Shown: positions 12,863-22,230, numbered from the stretch's first letter. The stretch is 64,000 bases of DNA from Monoplex corrugatus (GCA_030674185.1 CM060312.1:8497632-8561631), one strand, 5' to 3'. The notes: a model not told the origin generated them from the sequence alone. Translations and numbers: made by a program.

Positions 12863-15800
12863 AAGATATGTTGTGTTGTAAGGGGGAAAGTGAATGGTTT
12901 TCTCTTCATTTACTCCGCCATGTCAAACTGTGGGCATTACAGTGCCAGCAGGTTGCCTTGTCTCAACCAATTTTAGTAGCTAATACTGAGAGGTACTGGA
13001 AGTAGTTGTAACAGGACACCATGGTCCAGCCTAAGTGCCCATCATGCATGTCATGTGCTGGTCAGATCTCTGTTTAATGAATTCTTCTGGCCACCGTCTT
13101 CATGAATGGACACATTTTAGACAAGACCACCTCTGGCAAGTGAACTCTGGGTGGGTTCAAGAGCAGGCAAGTTGGATAGGCTCTTGGGAGTGTTTCTGGG
13201 ACCTTCATGTGGAAGTTTTAGGTTTCTTAGCCCACCAACCTTGCAGAGACTCCACTCACTGGTCACCATACCCTTGTGGTTTACAGCAGATCACATAGTA
13301 GACTCACTTAGTCAAGGATCAGAGTGCTTCATGGAACTTTCCTGTCAGTACTTTCAGCCCTGTCATTCCATTAGGATGAAACCCAGAATCAGACAGGAAG
13401 GACTATCGCAGGTCCAACAGATCCAATTCCCATCAAGGAGTGCTTCAACTCAGACTTCTTTGAGTGCTTCAGCTCAGACTCAGTTGGCAGACCTCACATC
13501 GGCATCGGCACTCGAGGTCCTGCATCATTACTTACTTAAGGCTTTAGTAATCCACTTCCAAACATATGGTCCACAACATCTCATTTCAGCATAATGCACT
13601 AGACATTGAGACACTGACCACCCCAAATTACAACTACAGTGCGGGGAAAAAGTGCAGGCTCTCATATTAAACATCATTCATCCATCTTTAAAGAATGTTA
13701 CCTACCATTAAACTGCATCTTGTAAAAGAGGTTGTGTGCCACTTACACCATATAATGTTTTTATGTATCTGCGTCAGAATGTCCTGCATGATACTCCATT
13801 TTTATGAAAGTACACTGTTCTTCAGCACTATACATTGCTATGATACTTGTTATGACTGTTCTCAACATGATGTCTTAACAAATGAAGTAAAAATGTTTGC
13901 ACATAATTTCATGATTAGATCATGGAATACATGGATCAGATGTGTGTCAAGTTTGAACTTGCTGTGACAATTACTGTTCAAGTTATTAGAACATTCCAGC
14001 TTTTTATTAGATGTCTGTTAAAGACCGTCACCATGTTTCTGAGGCTGTATCTTAGTTTGCTTGCATGTGACTATGTCCATGGTTGTGAGAGCGAGTCATT
14101 TGTGTGTGTGTGTGCATGTGTGTGTATGTGCGTGTGTGTACACGTGTGTGTGTGTGTGTGCGCACGTGTGTGTACATGCATGCATGTGCGAGATTGAATA
14201 CAGCATGCATGTGCGAGTTTGAATACATCAGTGAAAGACCTGAATATTTGATTTGGCACCATATGGGATTTCAGTGACAGGTACATTCTCCTGCACGTTG
14301 AAGTTTGTGGTGCGTGACTGTGATCCTAATACTGGAGAACCTGATGATGATGGCTACGATGATGAATATGTGGTAAGTGCACAGTGTCAGTGGTCTTTGT
14401 ATTGTACCCATACATAAAGCTGCCATACCGCACAAACCAAAGCTTTGTTGCATGCATTTCTGCTGACAAGATTTGCACATTTAAACAAAAATCATTATAA
14501 TAAATGTATCTTCATGACTCTATTCACTAATATCTTGACATCCTAATTAGCCCTGATGTAGCTCAGCAAGTCAGCTGGGCTGTAAGCAACGTTCAGATTC
14601 AGGTTCATATTGCTTATAGCCCAGCCGACTACTAGAGCCATATCAGGGCTAACACCATGTTAAAAATGGCACCCAATTTTACGTAAAAGAAGAACAGTTA
14701 AAAAACCAAGCTCACCATTATCCTTGCAGTATGAACTTCGGGCATCCTAATAAATGGACATACATAGCACCATTCTTTTACAGCTAGATCTGGTATGGTA
14801 GAGCGTTAATAATGATATAGGCAGGTGTTGTTACTGTTGTGCTGGTTACATAGTGTCTGTACATGTGACCTGTTCAGTAATTTAACAGACAGGTACCATG
14901 GTCATGGGTCTTTGAAAAGAAAATCTTCCTTGCAGGGCGAAAAATAGGAAAAAAGTTAGCCCATTAACTCCTGCATCCTATCTACCAACTGCAGAAACTT
15001 AACTCTTTGACTCCCTCATAACTCTTTGACTCCCTACCCTATCCACCAGTTTCCTGTAGGTGGATAGGATGGAGTCAAAGGGTTAAATCTTTGCTATCAT
15101 GGTGGACAGAGTGCAGGAGTCAAGGGGCTAACAGACAGGTACCATGATTGTTATTGTGTTTGCAGCTGGAAGATGTGGAGGTGACTGTGGCTGACCATGT
15201 ACAGAAGGTGATGAAACCCAACTTTGCTGCCTCCTGGGAAGAGGTGGGCACAGAGAATGAACTGGAGGACACCTATGCTCTCTCCACCATGTCCACACTG
15301 GAAGGTAGGGTTTTTCATGACCAAGTTTCATTTAGGCACCGAAAAAACCTGATCGTGTCTTATACTCTGATCTGTTTTAATGTTTTTCTGGTTCCTGTGT
15401 ACTCGAATGCAAGCTGTCAGTTTTTTTGAGTTTCTCTTCTCTTAGCTCTCATACAAAGAGATGTTTTGGTATATTCGTAAAGCTTGTATGGGACTTGGTG
15501 TGTGTGCTGATGTTGCTATGTTACATAACAGTGTAACATGCAGTGTGATTTCTGACTACAGTATCTCACAGAGATTGACCAATGAGATAATGAGACAAGC
15601 TGTTTAATTGCACGTACTGTACTGAGTTTTTTTACAGGTGGTATCTGGGTAGTAAGGTCATAAGGAAAGAAACCAGTTACTGGGACACAGAACTGCTTGA
15701 GGCTTTTCTGTATATTTCAAGGACTAGCGTTGTCTGCAGAACAAGGCTGTGTGTGCGTGTTTCATGTGTACTTATATACAGGGCTCCCACTTAGGAAAAG

Positions 15801-16500
15801 CAAAAATCCCTGAAAATCAGGGGGGGTCTGGGGGGGACTTGCCCTCCTGGAAAATTTTGAAAATTTGTTTAAAATGGCGCAATCCGACACATATCTGAGC
15901 TTAATTTATTTTTTTTTATAGTTTTTTTTTTTGCGGAAAATTTTTTTTTGTGCAAACCGAGCGGAAATCCGCGTATCGTGGAAAAGTGGGAGCCCTGTAT
16001 ATACTTGTTGGTGGTTGCAAGGAAATGTCAGCTGTTTGTGGATGGATCTTTAAGTACTAAAATCTATGCAACATTGCAAGTCATAGGTCTCCTCTGTGTA
16101 TATTGATGCAGAACTTGTATGATCCATATATTTATTCAATGTTTAGATTTGGAAAATTATTTTAATTTAATAGAAGTTTGTTTTCTTTTCTTCTTCTTTT
16201 GTTTTGTATTGATTTGTAGAAATGAACTTTGCTGCAAATCTGAATTGAATCACTGTGTTCTCCACAGAGGCCATCAAGAATATCATCCAGTACCTGGGTT
16301 TACAACCCTGCGAGCGGTCAGACAAGGTGGTTGAAGGGAAGAGTTCACATACGCTATACCTGGCTGGCATGTATCGTGGTGGTCACGACGCCTTGGTGCG
16401 TGCCAAGTTAGCTCTGGACGCATCCGGTGTTACCATGCAGCTAACTGTTCGTTCCACCGATCCTAATGTGTCCGAAGTTTTGGCCACAGCTATAGCTTAA
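799..16500 (+). CDS. COPG: Coatomer subunit gamma (gamma-COP), 3' part, 12 exons
   Basis: Gamma-COP is a subunit of the F-subcomplex of the COPI coat, which drives Golgi-to-ER and intra-Golgi vesicle transport. Coding exons: 799-871, 5077-5155, 5835-5999, 6586-6661, 8126-8229, 9053-9175, 10152-10232, 11175-11314, 12642-12810, 14275-14372, 15166-15304, 16268-16500. All have AG/GT borders, and the phases sum to exactly 492 codons plus TAA. The product follows vertebrate gamma-COP from KFPRKH through the end of the HEAT-repeat trunk ([46 protein letters not shown]), a linker, and the C-terminal appendage (TESETEY, SLPYN, DEYVLEDLEVTVADH, CERSDKV, RGGHD). Human COPG1 is about 874 aa, so roughly 380 N-terminal residues lie upstream of the window. 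An intact Mutator-like gene is nested in the intron 872-5076. No frameshifts or stops are seen, so the gene looks functional. The identification rests on recalled family sequence. Confidence 0.97.
1629..1970 (+). CDS. Mutator-like gene exon 1
   Basis: 114 codons, from [20 protein letters not shown] to [13 protein letters not shown]. It contains a short internal duplication, [11 protein letters not shown] (residues 46-55, DNA about 1764-1794). The donor is gtgaga. Confidence 0.8.
1629..3904 (+). CDS. Mutator-like transposase domain protein, two exons, intact
   Basis: Exons 1629-1970 and 2387-3904 join in phase 0 to 619 aa with no internal stop. The N-terminus is basic ([13 protein letters not shown], residues 9-21) and probably nuclear. 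Cysteines C108-x2-C111 and C129/C135-x2-C138 fit a zinc-binding module split by the intron. Candidate DDE catalytic residues are D247 in SFDGSW, D344/D346 in LGDGDGK, and E511 in [14 protein letters not shown] second Cys/His patch reads [16 protein letters not shown]. This arrangement matches the Mutator-like transposase family common in invertebrate genomes (Pfam 'Mutator', from memory). The start is the ATG at 1629; an upstream in-frame TTG was not preferred. A CCAAT-type ATTGG sits near 1462, but no TATA box was seen. It could be an active transposon or a domesticated gene; intactness alone does not decide. Confidence 0.85.
2038..2130 (+). repeat. (GT)n-rich microsatellite in the Mutator-like intron
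   Basis: An interrupted GT tract with tgtgtgtgtg blocks at about 2050-2075 and 2093-2118, just after the donor of exon 1. The rest of the 416 bp intron has no other feature apart from the duplicated acceptor. Confidence 0.85.
2298..2421 (+). repeat. Tandem duplication of a splice acceptor (2 x 62 bp)
   Basis: Copies at 2298-2359 and 2360-2421 each contain a pyrimidine tract, ttttcag, and the first codons of exon 2; they differ at about five positions. Using the upstream acceptor (exon start 2325) reads [13 protein letters not shown] and then a stop. Only the downstream copy gives the full protein. Confidence 0.9.
2387..3904 (+). CDS. Mutator-like gene exon 2
   Basis: 505 codons plus TGA, from [15 protein letters not shown] to a C-terminus ending VYAPGKF. 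It carries the catalytic core and a charged C-terminal tail (about residues 570-610). The acceptor ttttcag at 2380-2386 is the downstream copy of a tandemly duplicated splice site. Confidence 0.87.
   Translation: MQLFEDKARRMGSSCYLAARCPSCGKVMNETMSSSSTGTTYTGQDINRRIATSASVCGIGYSQLCRFFVMSDLPRPMHEKTWQHYQKTLHKGSTHAASTHLQEAADHVREMFRSMQMGEPDEDGCLNISVSFDGSWHKRGRTSHNGIASVIEIFSGLILDYVTLSNYCRACVTGPKPDSPKYDEWMKKHEGQCQKTIQCSSGAMEFEAAVIMWQRSINLHRFRYTEMLGDGDGKAHSRVQEAKPYGDIPIQKIECVNHVTKRMGTALRNLVEKKKAQQEPIGGRGRLTEDRIKKLTNYYGRAIKDNAGNLKDMENAVWASFFHSSSTDDDPHHSRCPPGKQSWCFYQRAEANGVEKPPHSKPLPRDVFSAMGPVYKRLGDPQLLSRCLSGKTQNSNESFHSMVWRSCPKERWAGWRTVDTAVSVSVQRFNKGSTALLDILTELELMGGSSLEEFVEKADTSRVKSATKKTSEQGKVRRKAIEAIQRQEREARRGQEGTVYAPGKF
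4915..4999 (+). repeat. (GT)n microsatellite, about 85 bp
   Basis: Nearly pure GT repeat with one phase slip near 4967. It lies in the COPG intron, about 75 bp before exon 5077-5155. Confidence 0.97.
5077..5155 (+). CDS. COPG: COPG exon
   Basis: Reads [20 protein letters not shown] and then PEAKEA, which is highly conserved in gamma-COP trunks. The acceptor is gtgcag and the donor gtagg. It starts in phase 0 and ends with one split base. A (GT)n tract of about 85 bp lies about 75 bp upstream. Confidence 0.95.
5391..5471 (+). repeat. (GT)n microsatellite, about 80 bp
   Basis: Pure GT repeat in the COPG intron 5156-5834. The remainder of this intron is unique AT-rich sequence with no other feature. 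Confidence 0.97.
5835..5999 (+). CDS. COPG: COPG exon
   Basis: Reads [20 protein letters not shown], then [19 protein letters not shown] and [16 protein letters not shown]. The acceptor is gtgtag and the donor gtaagg. It covers window residues 51-105 in the trunk. Confidence 0.96.
6509..6583 (+). repeat. (TG)n tract forming the 3' end of a COPG intron
   Basis: About 70 bp of GT repeat directly abutting the tag of the acceptor at 6583-6585. It replaces the usual polypyrimidine tract. An A run and TAA/ATG-rich simple sequence precede it at 6170-6240. Confidence 0.95.
6586..6661 (+). CDS. COPG: COPG exon next to a (TG)n acceptor
   Basis: Reads [20 protein letters not shown] and then VVLLER (first A from a split codon). 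The intron's 3' end is a pure (TG)n tract running directly into TAG, so no conventional polypyrimidine tract is present. The donor is gtaagg. Confidence 0.94.
7231..7276 (+). repeat. (CA)n short microsatellite
   Basis: Interrupted cacacacgcacgcac tract. It is immediately preceded by an 'acaatacaatactttacttgtatagcgcaa'-type sequence, a common tail motif of dispersed invertebrate repeats, so it may mark the end of an old retroelement at about 7160-7276. Confidence 0.6.
7323..7830 (-). repeat. Dispersed repeat R1, inverted copy in a COPG intron
   Basis: About 510 bp. Read on the minus strand it begins with the head aaagtccagccaactgc, followed by agccatatcagggctata, and ends near gagaccccgagtgtccccgc. 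The same order of blocks is seen in plus orientation at 33640, 34375, 34925, 42772 and 59830. No coding capacity or terminal inverted repeat was recognised; the class is unknown. Confidence 0.75.
8126..8229 (+). CDS. COPG: COPG exon
   Basis: Reads [20 protein letters not shown] followed by [15 protein letters not shown]. The EVRDRATFY block is a gamma-COP hallmark. The acceptor is ttccacag and the donor gttggt, which is a weak donor (GTTGGT). Confidence 0.95.
8472..8578 (+). repeat. 36-bp tandem repeat, three copies
   Basis: Unit aatagcattagtaataatgg plus ttataataaagaaacc, in COPG intron 8230-9052. The rest of that intron holds only a fragment at about 8813-8850 that resembles part of the SINE at 32700-32960. 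Confidence 0.85.
9053..9175 (+). CDS. COPG: COPG exon
   Basis: Reads [20 protein letters not shown], then [20 protein letters not shown]. This is the end of the trunk domain. The acceptor is gtgtacag and the donor gtacgc. Confidence 0.96.
9176..10151 (+). other. COPG intron, no further feature
   Basis: Unique-looking AT-rich sequence. A phrase similar to 'gcaagtttgaaaaatggcatttagtcag' appears twice (about 9680-9710 and 9793-9820), suggesting an old partial duplication. No exon or RNA gene was seen. Confidence 0.5.
10152..10232 (+). CDS. COPG: COPG linker exon
   Basis: Reads [17 protein letters not shown], then [10 protein letters not shown]. It is the poorly conserved hinge between trunk and appendage; AATRQ followed by the EQLAAVPE start of the next exon anchors it to the family. 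The acceptor is gttgcag and the donor gttaga. Confidence 0.9.
10233..11174 (+). other. COPG intron, no further feature
   Basis: Contains scattered CA-rich stretches near 10450-10560 but no long repeat, coding segment or RNA gene that I can support. Confidence 0.5.
11175..11314 (+). CDS. COPG: COPG exon, start of appendage
   Basis: Reads [20 protein letters not shown], then [17 protein letters not shown] and ends IVLQ. This enters the immunoglobulin-like beta-sandwich of the appendage domain. The acceptor is tgtacag and the donor gtcagt; it ends in phase 0. Confidence 0.95.
11924..12058 (+). repeat. (CTGT)n/(CTGC)n tetranucleotide tracts
   Basis: tctgtctgtctgtc arrays at about 11908-11970 and 12020-12056 in COPG intron 11315-12641. 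An open frame rich in CLSVCLSV across them is an artefact of the repeat. Confidence 0.9.
12457..12600 (+). repeat. 52-bp tandem repeat, about 2.7 copies
   Basis: Units begin ggcattatttcata at 12457, 12509 and 12561 and include ttttgttgttgttgtgaac. It lies just upstream of COPG exon 12642-12810. Confidence 0.9.
12642..12810 (+). CDS. COPG: COPG appendage exon
   Basis: Reads [20 protein letters not shown] and continues to [20 protein letters not shown]. The acceptor side is GT-rich (gtgtgtgttggttag), and the donor is immediately followed by a (GT)n tract of about 45 bp, so several alternative GT dinucleotides are available. Confidence 0.95.
12811..12860 (+). repeat. (GT)n tract at a COPG donor site
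   Basis: The exon border at 12810 is followed directly by gtctgtgtgtgtgg and then pure GT. The GT repeat therefore overlaps the 5' splice site itself. Confidence 0.9.
12861..14274 (+). other. COPG intron with an unidentified GC-richer block
   Basis: The stretch at about 13030-13600 is noticeably richer in G+C than its surroundings and has a 147-codon open frame (13151-13594) without splice sites or recognisable motifs. It looks like an old insertion of unknown type. A mixed GT-rich tract lies at 14100-14195, and a duplicated 'gcatgcatgtgcgag.ttgaataca' phrase at about 14175-14228. Confidence 0.4.
14275..14372 (+). CDS. COPG: COPG appendage exon
   Basis: Reads [20 protein letters not shown], then [11 protein letters not shown]. 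The acceptor is tttcag and the donor gtaagt, in phase with both neighbours. Confidence 0.95.
14553..14660 (+). repeat. R1 head fragments in inverted arrangement
   Basis: 'tagccctgatgtagctcagc...gctgggctgtaagc' at about 14550-14586 is followed by its near inverse, 'agcccagccgactactagag...gggct', at about 14618-14652. This gives a foldback made of two R1 heads. Confidence 0.6.
14955..15131 (+). mobile_element. F1 foldback element
   Basis: About 177 bp palindromic element. The left arm has ctcctgcatcctatctacca, the centre ctttgactccctaccctatc then ggtggataggatggagtc, and the right arm ggtggacagagtgcaggagt. Degraded ttaa-like ends flank it (ttagccc/ggggctaa). Eight related copies occur in the window. 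Confidence 0.7.
15166..15304 (+). CDS. COPG: COPG appendage exon
   Basis: Reads [20 protein letters not shown], then [20 protein letters not shown]. The acceptor is tttgcag and the donor gtaggg. Confidence 0.96.
15779..15997 (+). mobile_element. CAG-TIR element A (219 bp)
   Basis: 14 bp perfect terminal inverted repeats (CAGGGCTCCCACTT), flanked on both sides by tatata (15773-15778 and 15998-16003), a 6 bp target duplication. Internally it has G runs near 15822-15837, T runs, and gcggaaatccgcg near the right end. Non-coding and non-autonomous. It sits in the last COPG intron (15305-16267). Confidence 0.85.
16268..16500 (+). CDS. COPG: COPG last exon with stop
   Basis: Reads [20 protein letters not shown], then a [20 protein letters not shown] block and a C-terminus ending VLATAIA before TAA at 16498-16500. 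This is the appendage platform subdomain. The acceptor is ctccacag. Confidence 0.96.
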
Positions 16501-17128
16501 TTTTTCAAAATGCCGATGTCACAGAGCCCTGACTACTGGCCCCATCTCAGCCTTTCGTTCCCTCCCTCTTGTCTGTTAAATGCCTGCAGGAAGCTGGTAG
16601 TATAAGTGTTGTCTGTATCTACAATAGTGGTTTGGGTGCATGGGGCTTCATCTTCATTGGAGTTTTGTCTGTGAGACACTTATATTCATTAAAGTTTTTT
16701 TTCTGTGACTGCTGTTCCTGTTAGGTTGAGACTTATGACAGCTGTGGAAACATATGTGACTTTCAGTATGGCTTGGTGGGGCATTTTTTGTTTGTTTTTG
16801 TTTTGATCGGAGTGAAAAGAGAAGTTTTGTGTTTCTGGCAGGTATGCCTACATGTCTGTATAAAATTCCATCACTGTAGAGCACTCCACATGGTATGTTG
16901 TGTACGAGTACTTGTTAGCTGTGATAATTAAGTGTTGGTTTCATAGATGAGAGTTCAGAAAATGTGCAAGAGGGATTCATTAAACTCAGTTCCATATGTG
17001 CTCCACTCAAATTTGCTAGCAATTATTTGGCAGACTTTGTGTGCATGCACACATAAAGAAGTAGAAGATAATGGATATGTGTCATGCTTTTGTAAATGAA
17101 ATAGAAGATAATGGATTGTTCTTTGTAC
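16501..17128 (+). other. COPG 3' UTR and downstream region
   Basis: Follows the COPG stop codon. It probably contains the 3' UTR, but no unambiguous AATAAA with a GT-rich downstream element could be assigned; an ATTAAA occurs near 16688. A short duplicated phrase 'agaagataatggat' lies at about 17065 and 17103. Confidence 0.5.
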
Positions 17129-17134
17129 AGTACA

Positions 17135-17468
17135 CAGACCTGCCAACCCATACGATTTTGGCGTATTTAGTACGCCAGTTTACTCAAAATACGACCAATA
17201 CGCCGACTTAATAAAAAATACGACGAAAAAAAATTAAAGATAAAAAAATCAAGTACCATTAGAAAGTGAATTTTTGGGCTCAGAATGCTCTAGATTGCAC
17301 AGATTTGCACCAATTCTTTAAAAATTTTCCGGGGGGGGCATGCCCCCGGACCCCCCTAGTTAGCTTGCGCCTTTGGCGCTGCGCACTCAGAATACACCAA
17401 TATTTTCAAAAATACTCCATTTTTCCTGGACAAATACTCCAACTTAAAAGTCAGGGTTGGCAGGTCTG
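17135..17468 (+). mobile_element. CAG-TIR element B (334 bp)
   Basis: 15 bp perfect terminal inverted repeats (CAGACCTGCCAACCC) with a perfect 6 bp target duplication, agtaca, at 17129-17134 and 17469-17474. The core has gggggggg, then gcatgcccccggaccccc, shared with element C, and a 'gctcagaatgctctagattgcacagattt' phrase also related to C. Non-coding. Confidence 0.9.
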
Positions 17469-17474
17469 AGTACA

Positions 17475-19366
17475 GGTACTTCATTTTGTTTGTGTACATT
17501 TTCATTTCAGTACTGTGATTTTTGTCCTTTGTTATTTGTACAAATGTGTATATGGAGGGAAAAAAAAGGATTCAGTTTGTTCGCTTGTGAGAGAACTTGA
17601 TAGATTTCTTGTAAACCTACAAGCCTTCAGTGTGTTGTCTTACAATGTATCACTAGGCAAAGCAAATGCCATTTCATTGTCCATTGTGTTATTCTGCCAA
17701 ACTAGTTGTAAAAAGAAAATTGTCATCTGATAGTAGTAATAACTTACTGGTCTTATTCCTCAGTTGTATCTTGCAGATTAATATCTCTTTTATTGGGTTA
17801 GGAATGGCATTTGCATTGTCTTTTGGCTTTGTAGATTTTTAAGTGACATCATAAACTTGCACATTTATAATCTGAACTTTGTGGGGATAATGTACTGAAT
17901 GGAAGATTTTTGTCACGCAGACAAGCTGATTGTGGTGACAGTGAGATGGTTGAAGAACAATATGAAGGCTTATGTGAATACCAGTTCATGTTACTGTTCA
18001 GTATTTTAAGAAATACTGCAACATTTCATTATTGATGCCATTGTTAAAATATATTGTGTTCAAGTAAGACAGAAAACTTGTGTTTGATTTCTAATGAACA
18101 ATGACTCATTCCCTCAAAGGAAGCTGGCAGATAGGGGTAAGAGAAGGAAAAGATTGATAACAGTTTGTTTTCTGAAAGATTGACGATACCGTTTTTTGGG
18201 GGGGGCTATTTCTTTCTGTCTCTCTCTCTCTCACACACACAGCCCAAGAAATTTGAGAAAAGCATATTGAATTCGGTTGTTTAATGTATATGGCAGCATT
18301 GTATGCGCCTACACACAAACAGATAGCACTGTATGTTCAGTCTGGTCGTTTAATGCGTGTAGAAGCATTGTTCACTTCTGACGCTGAATGGAATTTCACA
18401 CCGACACAAATTACTGAAAAACAACGATTCACGCTTATTTGCATGAATCACAATGATCCAAAATAAGAGCAAGTAAAACAATTCATTCATAACAGCTGAC
18501 AAACTGGTTTCAACAAAAGGTTTTGTTTTGCGCAAGAAAGCAGACAAAATCACAAGGAAATGCAAATGCTGGCCTTTACTGTAACCCCTAGCGGCATGAT
18601 TTAAGATTTTGAAATCTTTGAAACGCACATACACACACTGTATGTCTCCCCCCCTTTTCCATGCAAGTGTTGCAATTCTGCATTCCCACAGCCAATTTGA
18701 AGTTGAATTAACTGTTATTAAATTAAAAATTTCAGGAATAGCTCTTGATGTGAAGAATTCAACGGCAACATACAAGTTTCTCTTTGCAAGCACAAAATCA
18801 TGGCAGTGTTGAGGCAAGTTGTTAATGTTGAGACAATCGGTAAACATAAAGAAAAGTCATGAGAGTTTTACGGCAATGAACACTTCACACAAATCTTGTT
18901 GAACAGGGTCAGATGGGAAACCAAGATGGCTCTAGTTTGAACAAGTCAACTCATGTAAAATGAGGACAGGTGGATACTTTAACAAGAACAAGCCTTGTTT
19001 ATCCAAATGACGCATCCTGACCTAAGCTCTCTGCACCGATCCAAGCTTGCCTCAATTTGCGGAAAGTTTTAAAAGGGTATTGGACTTTTTCCCACCTTGC
19101 CAAAGATATAGTAATCACGGGCAAAAGAATGTGAAAAGGGAAACAGTCTGGTGAAGTTTTAACACGAGATAAGGTTAATGTATGGAAACAATTTTGGACT
19201 GGATCAGACTAACCATAAAATTCTGATGTTGGGCGCCACTGAGAACATTTGGTATCATCTGAAATGTTACACAAGGACAATAATAAAGTCAAGGCAAGAC
19301 AAACAATAATCTGAGTAAGCACAACATAAGGTGAAATGTACCAGGAGAAATGATGAGGCGGGCATC
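17475..19366. other. Gene-poor spacer
   Basis: AT-rich. Contains a short (TC)n/(CA)n patch at about 18209-18242 and a long chance open frame on the minus strand (18350-18847) without supporting motifs. No exon or RNA gene could be supported. Confidence 0.45.
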
Positions 19367-19474
19367 AACCCTTTTACTCCTGCACCCTATCCACCAACTG
19401 CAAAAACTTAATTTCCCTTACCCTACCCACCAGTGCAGGATGCTGGTGGACAGGGTGCGGAGTCAAAGGGTTAA
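19367..19474 (+). mobile_element. F1 foldback element, short
   Basis: About 108 bp. The left arm starts aacccttttactcctgcacc and the right arm ends ggtgcggagtcaaagggtta, with TTAA at 19471-19474. It is a deletion derivative lacking most of the centre. Confidence 0.7.
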
Positions 19475-20109
19475 AACTTGTAAACGGGGAATTCTGGGAA
19501 TGGTTTTAATGACATGTGCCGCATCATGATTCACTTGGTTTTCTTCAGATGGATATTCACGTTAAACGAATTATAATCAAAGGTTTTGAGACAGATTTAA
19601 ATCAAGGGGCAAAAATAAATCATGTTGAAAATATAAATCATGTTGAAAATATAAAAAGATGACAAGCAAATAAACAGAAACAAATAGTGGTAATCCATCT
19701 TGTTGATGTCATGAAGTGTCCTACTGTAACAGACCATTTGACAAGTCACAATAATTTTTCACAGAAGACACTAGAGATGGAAGATTTAGTCATGAACAAG
19801 TCATTAGGAAAGACTTGTTCAAAGAGACAGTTAAAAGTTTTTCTAAAAAAAAAAAACCCCAAACAAACAAAAAAGTCAGGGAACATGTTTTGCACTTGTC
19901 CACAATACTCTCCTCACATACTAGGACTGATGAAGAATAAAACAGGAAAAATACCAAGAACTATAAATGTCTCCAGTGGAATGATAACAGAAATATCACA
20001 ATCATCAAACAGCAAAGCGATGGCCATGGCAATCAGTGGTCATGGTGGACAATGGGGTACTGACATATCAACTGAAATATCACGAACATTGAGAAGCAAA
20101 GCGACATGT

Positions 20110-20450
20110 ATGGTACTTAAGTGTTAAGATGTTAGACTTTCAATCGGAAGGTCTGGGGTTTGATCCTGTTTGGAAACCTTACCAGATACATAAAGGGTGG
20201 AGATTTTTCCGATCTCCCAAGTCAGGGTGTGCAGACTTGTTAGTGTCTAAACACTGTGTGTATATATGTGAAAGCAGAACTTCTCAGAATGCACGTTAAA
20301 GATCTTGTAAATCGTGTTGGTGTCTAGTGGCTTATGGAAATATGAACACACTCGGCATCATACCCATTAAAGATAGGGTATGCAGAATGTGCAGCATCAT
20401 ACAGCCTGCGCAGTGCATGCAAAATGTGTATAGACGCATCTGAAAACAAC
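20110..20450 (+). mobile_element. tRNA-derived SINE
   Basis: The head has a tRNA-like region ending in a B-box-like ggtttgatcc (about 20157-20166). It is followed by a core with gggtggagatttttccgatc, then cgttaaagatcttgtaaatc and a gtgtctagtggcttatggaa region. The same core recurs at 40184-40510 and 58880-59020. This resembles a SINE type widespread in gastropods (recall, unsearched). Confidence 0.75.
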
Positions 20451-21218
20451 AACAACCACCTGGAATACTGAAACAGAAGAAAAGAAAAAACATACAATTT
20501 TTAAATGTATTATGATAATAAAGTTGAATATGAAGCATTCATACATTAATAAGCATCCATAAATACACCTGCATCCATACAGATAAGAACATTTAGATCT
20601 GTACATATACAGTATCCAAACTTATACACAATGAAAGTTTACACTGTTCATGTAGACTAAGTACCATCCAATCATCCATGAATATAATGTTTCATACACC
20701 ATAATAATGATCAAATACACCAGCATCCATGCAAAATAACCTATTACCATTAATATACAATAATCCATAGATATACAGGCATTCATTCACACATCATCAT
20801 CTGTCCACACGTTTAGTGATGTACACCAACATTCATACAGAATAACAGTCTCCAAAAGAAACCCTTGATCCCTACCCAGTGCTTTTTTCTGACTAATCTG
20901 CTGTTCACACAACCGTCAACTTGTACAACTTACTTGTAATTCCTACGTAACTTACTTGTAATTCTACGTTTCTTACTCAAAATTCCTACGTTTCTTCATT
21001 GCTTTACAGGTACATATACTTGGGCATAAAACAAAGTACTATGCAAAATAAGAAAATTGTGTCAAAAATACGTCTAAAACATTTTTGTACAGCAGCAGTG
21101 AGCTTGTGTTATGAATTTGTACACGGTATAGTATTTGAATATTGTTCAATTCTCACTGTCCAAAGGGAGAGAGATCTGTAATAAAGGGAGAGATCTGTAA
21201 TCTTTAATGAATAATTAT
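20451..21218. other. Gene-poor spacer with short-period repeats
   Basis: Rich in 'catccataaatacac' and 'attcatacac' phrases (20530-20840), a degenerate repeat with no clear unit, and a duplicated 'cctacgtaacttacttgtaat' at about 20940-20990. No gene seen. Confidence 0.5.
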
Positions 21219-21600
21219 CAGAGCCTGGAATTCGTCGCGGAAACGAGGATTTCCGCGGAAATCAAAATCGAAAATCGCACAAAAAAAATTTTTCGCATTA
21301 AAAAAAAATCGACAACCATACTTAAAAAAAAGTTTTGATGAATATGTCTGTGTATGAACACACTGAAACGATCTGCTGTGTATGATGGATCCTGATCTTG
21401 TGCCCAATGTTTATTAAATATATACTCTTTTGACCGATATTCATTGTGATTTTCAGTGTGTTAGATGCCTTTAAATTTGTCTCCAGAATGCCTCAGAATG
21501 CACAGATTTTAGTCTTGATTTTAAAAATTTTCAGGGGGAGCATGCCCCCGGACCCCCCTAGAAGTTTCCTCTTTTTTTTTCTTAGCAATTCCAGGCTCTG
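21219..21600 (+). mobile_element. CAG-TIR element C (382 bp)
   Basis: 14 bp perfect terminal inverted repeats (CAGAGCCTGGAATT) flanked by attat on both sides (21214-21218, 21601-21605), a 5 bp duplication. It has gatttccgcggaaatc near the left end and gcatgcccccggaccccc near the right, both shared with other members. Non-coding. Confidence 0.85.
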
Positions 21601-22230
21601 ATTATATAAAGAACATCAGTAAACTGTAGGCCTACTTTCAGCAAAAGACAAAAAAACTAAAAAAAAAAAAACAAAAAACACTATGGTTTTTGGTATGACA
21701 TTACAGTATGAAAGGTGTGTTACTGTGGTGTGACCCAAATAGTGGTCGACATGTAGGCCTATTTACCTTATGGAAAAAAATACAATTGTTTCAGACTGAT
21801 TTTGGTGCAGTATGTATAGGCCCTGTAAAAAACAAGTCAGGTGGCCTGGCCATATTGATCTGCTTACATTTCTGGCATATCTGGACACATTTTACTTGAC
21901 TGTAACCTTGAAAACAGGCCATGATCGTTACAGGCCTGGTTGTTTATTCAAAACTTCTGTTAACCCAAAATATAACTGTCCATTAAACAGCAGAAAAGTT
22001 AACGCTTATTAGTAGGCCTAATCATTCTTTCATTTTAATTATAAACCTGTGAGAATCAATAAACTAAAAAAAAATGATTAGTGGTGAAAGACCCAAGCCA
22101 AAATATATGGTCCAGTAAACAGCAAAAATGTCAATGCGTAGTAATAATTCCTTTTTAATTCTAGACCGAGAAGAATCAATAAAATAAAGAAAAAGGTGTA
22201 CTTAGGAGTGAGAGAACATCTGGTACTTAC

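Noticed and set aside
13151..13594. 147-codon open frame inside a COPG intron
   Set aside because: No splice sites or family match; noted as a GC-richer block of unknown origin instead.
18350..18847. 165-codon minus-strand open frame
   Set aside because: One frame of this length is expected by chance in a window this size; no motif, no splice signals and irregular composition.
20110..20180. tRNA-like segment with ggtttgatcc
   Set aside because: Same reasoning: a degenerate SINE head, with the SINE core following.
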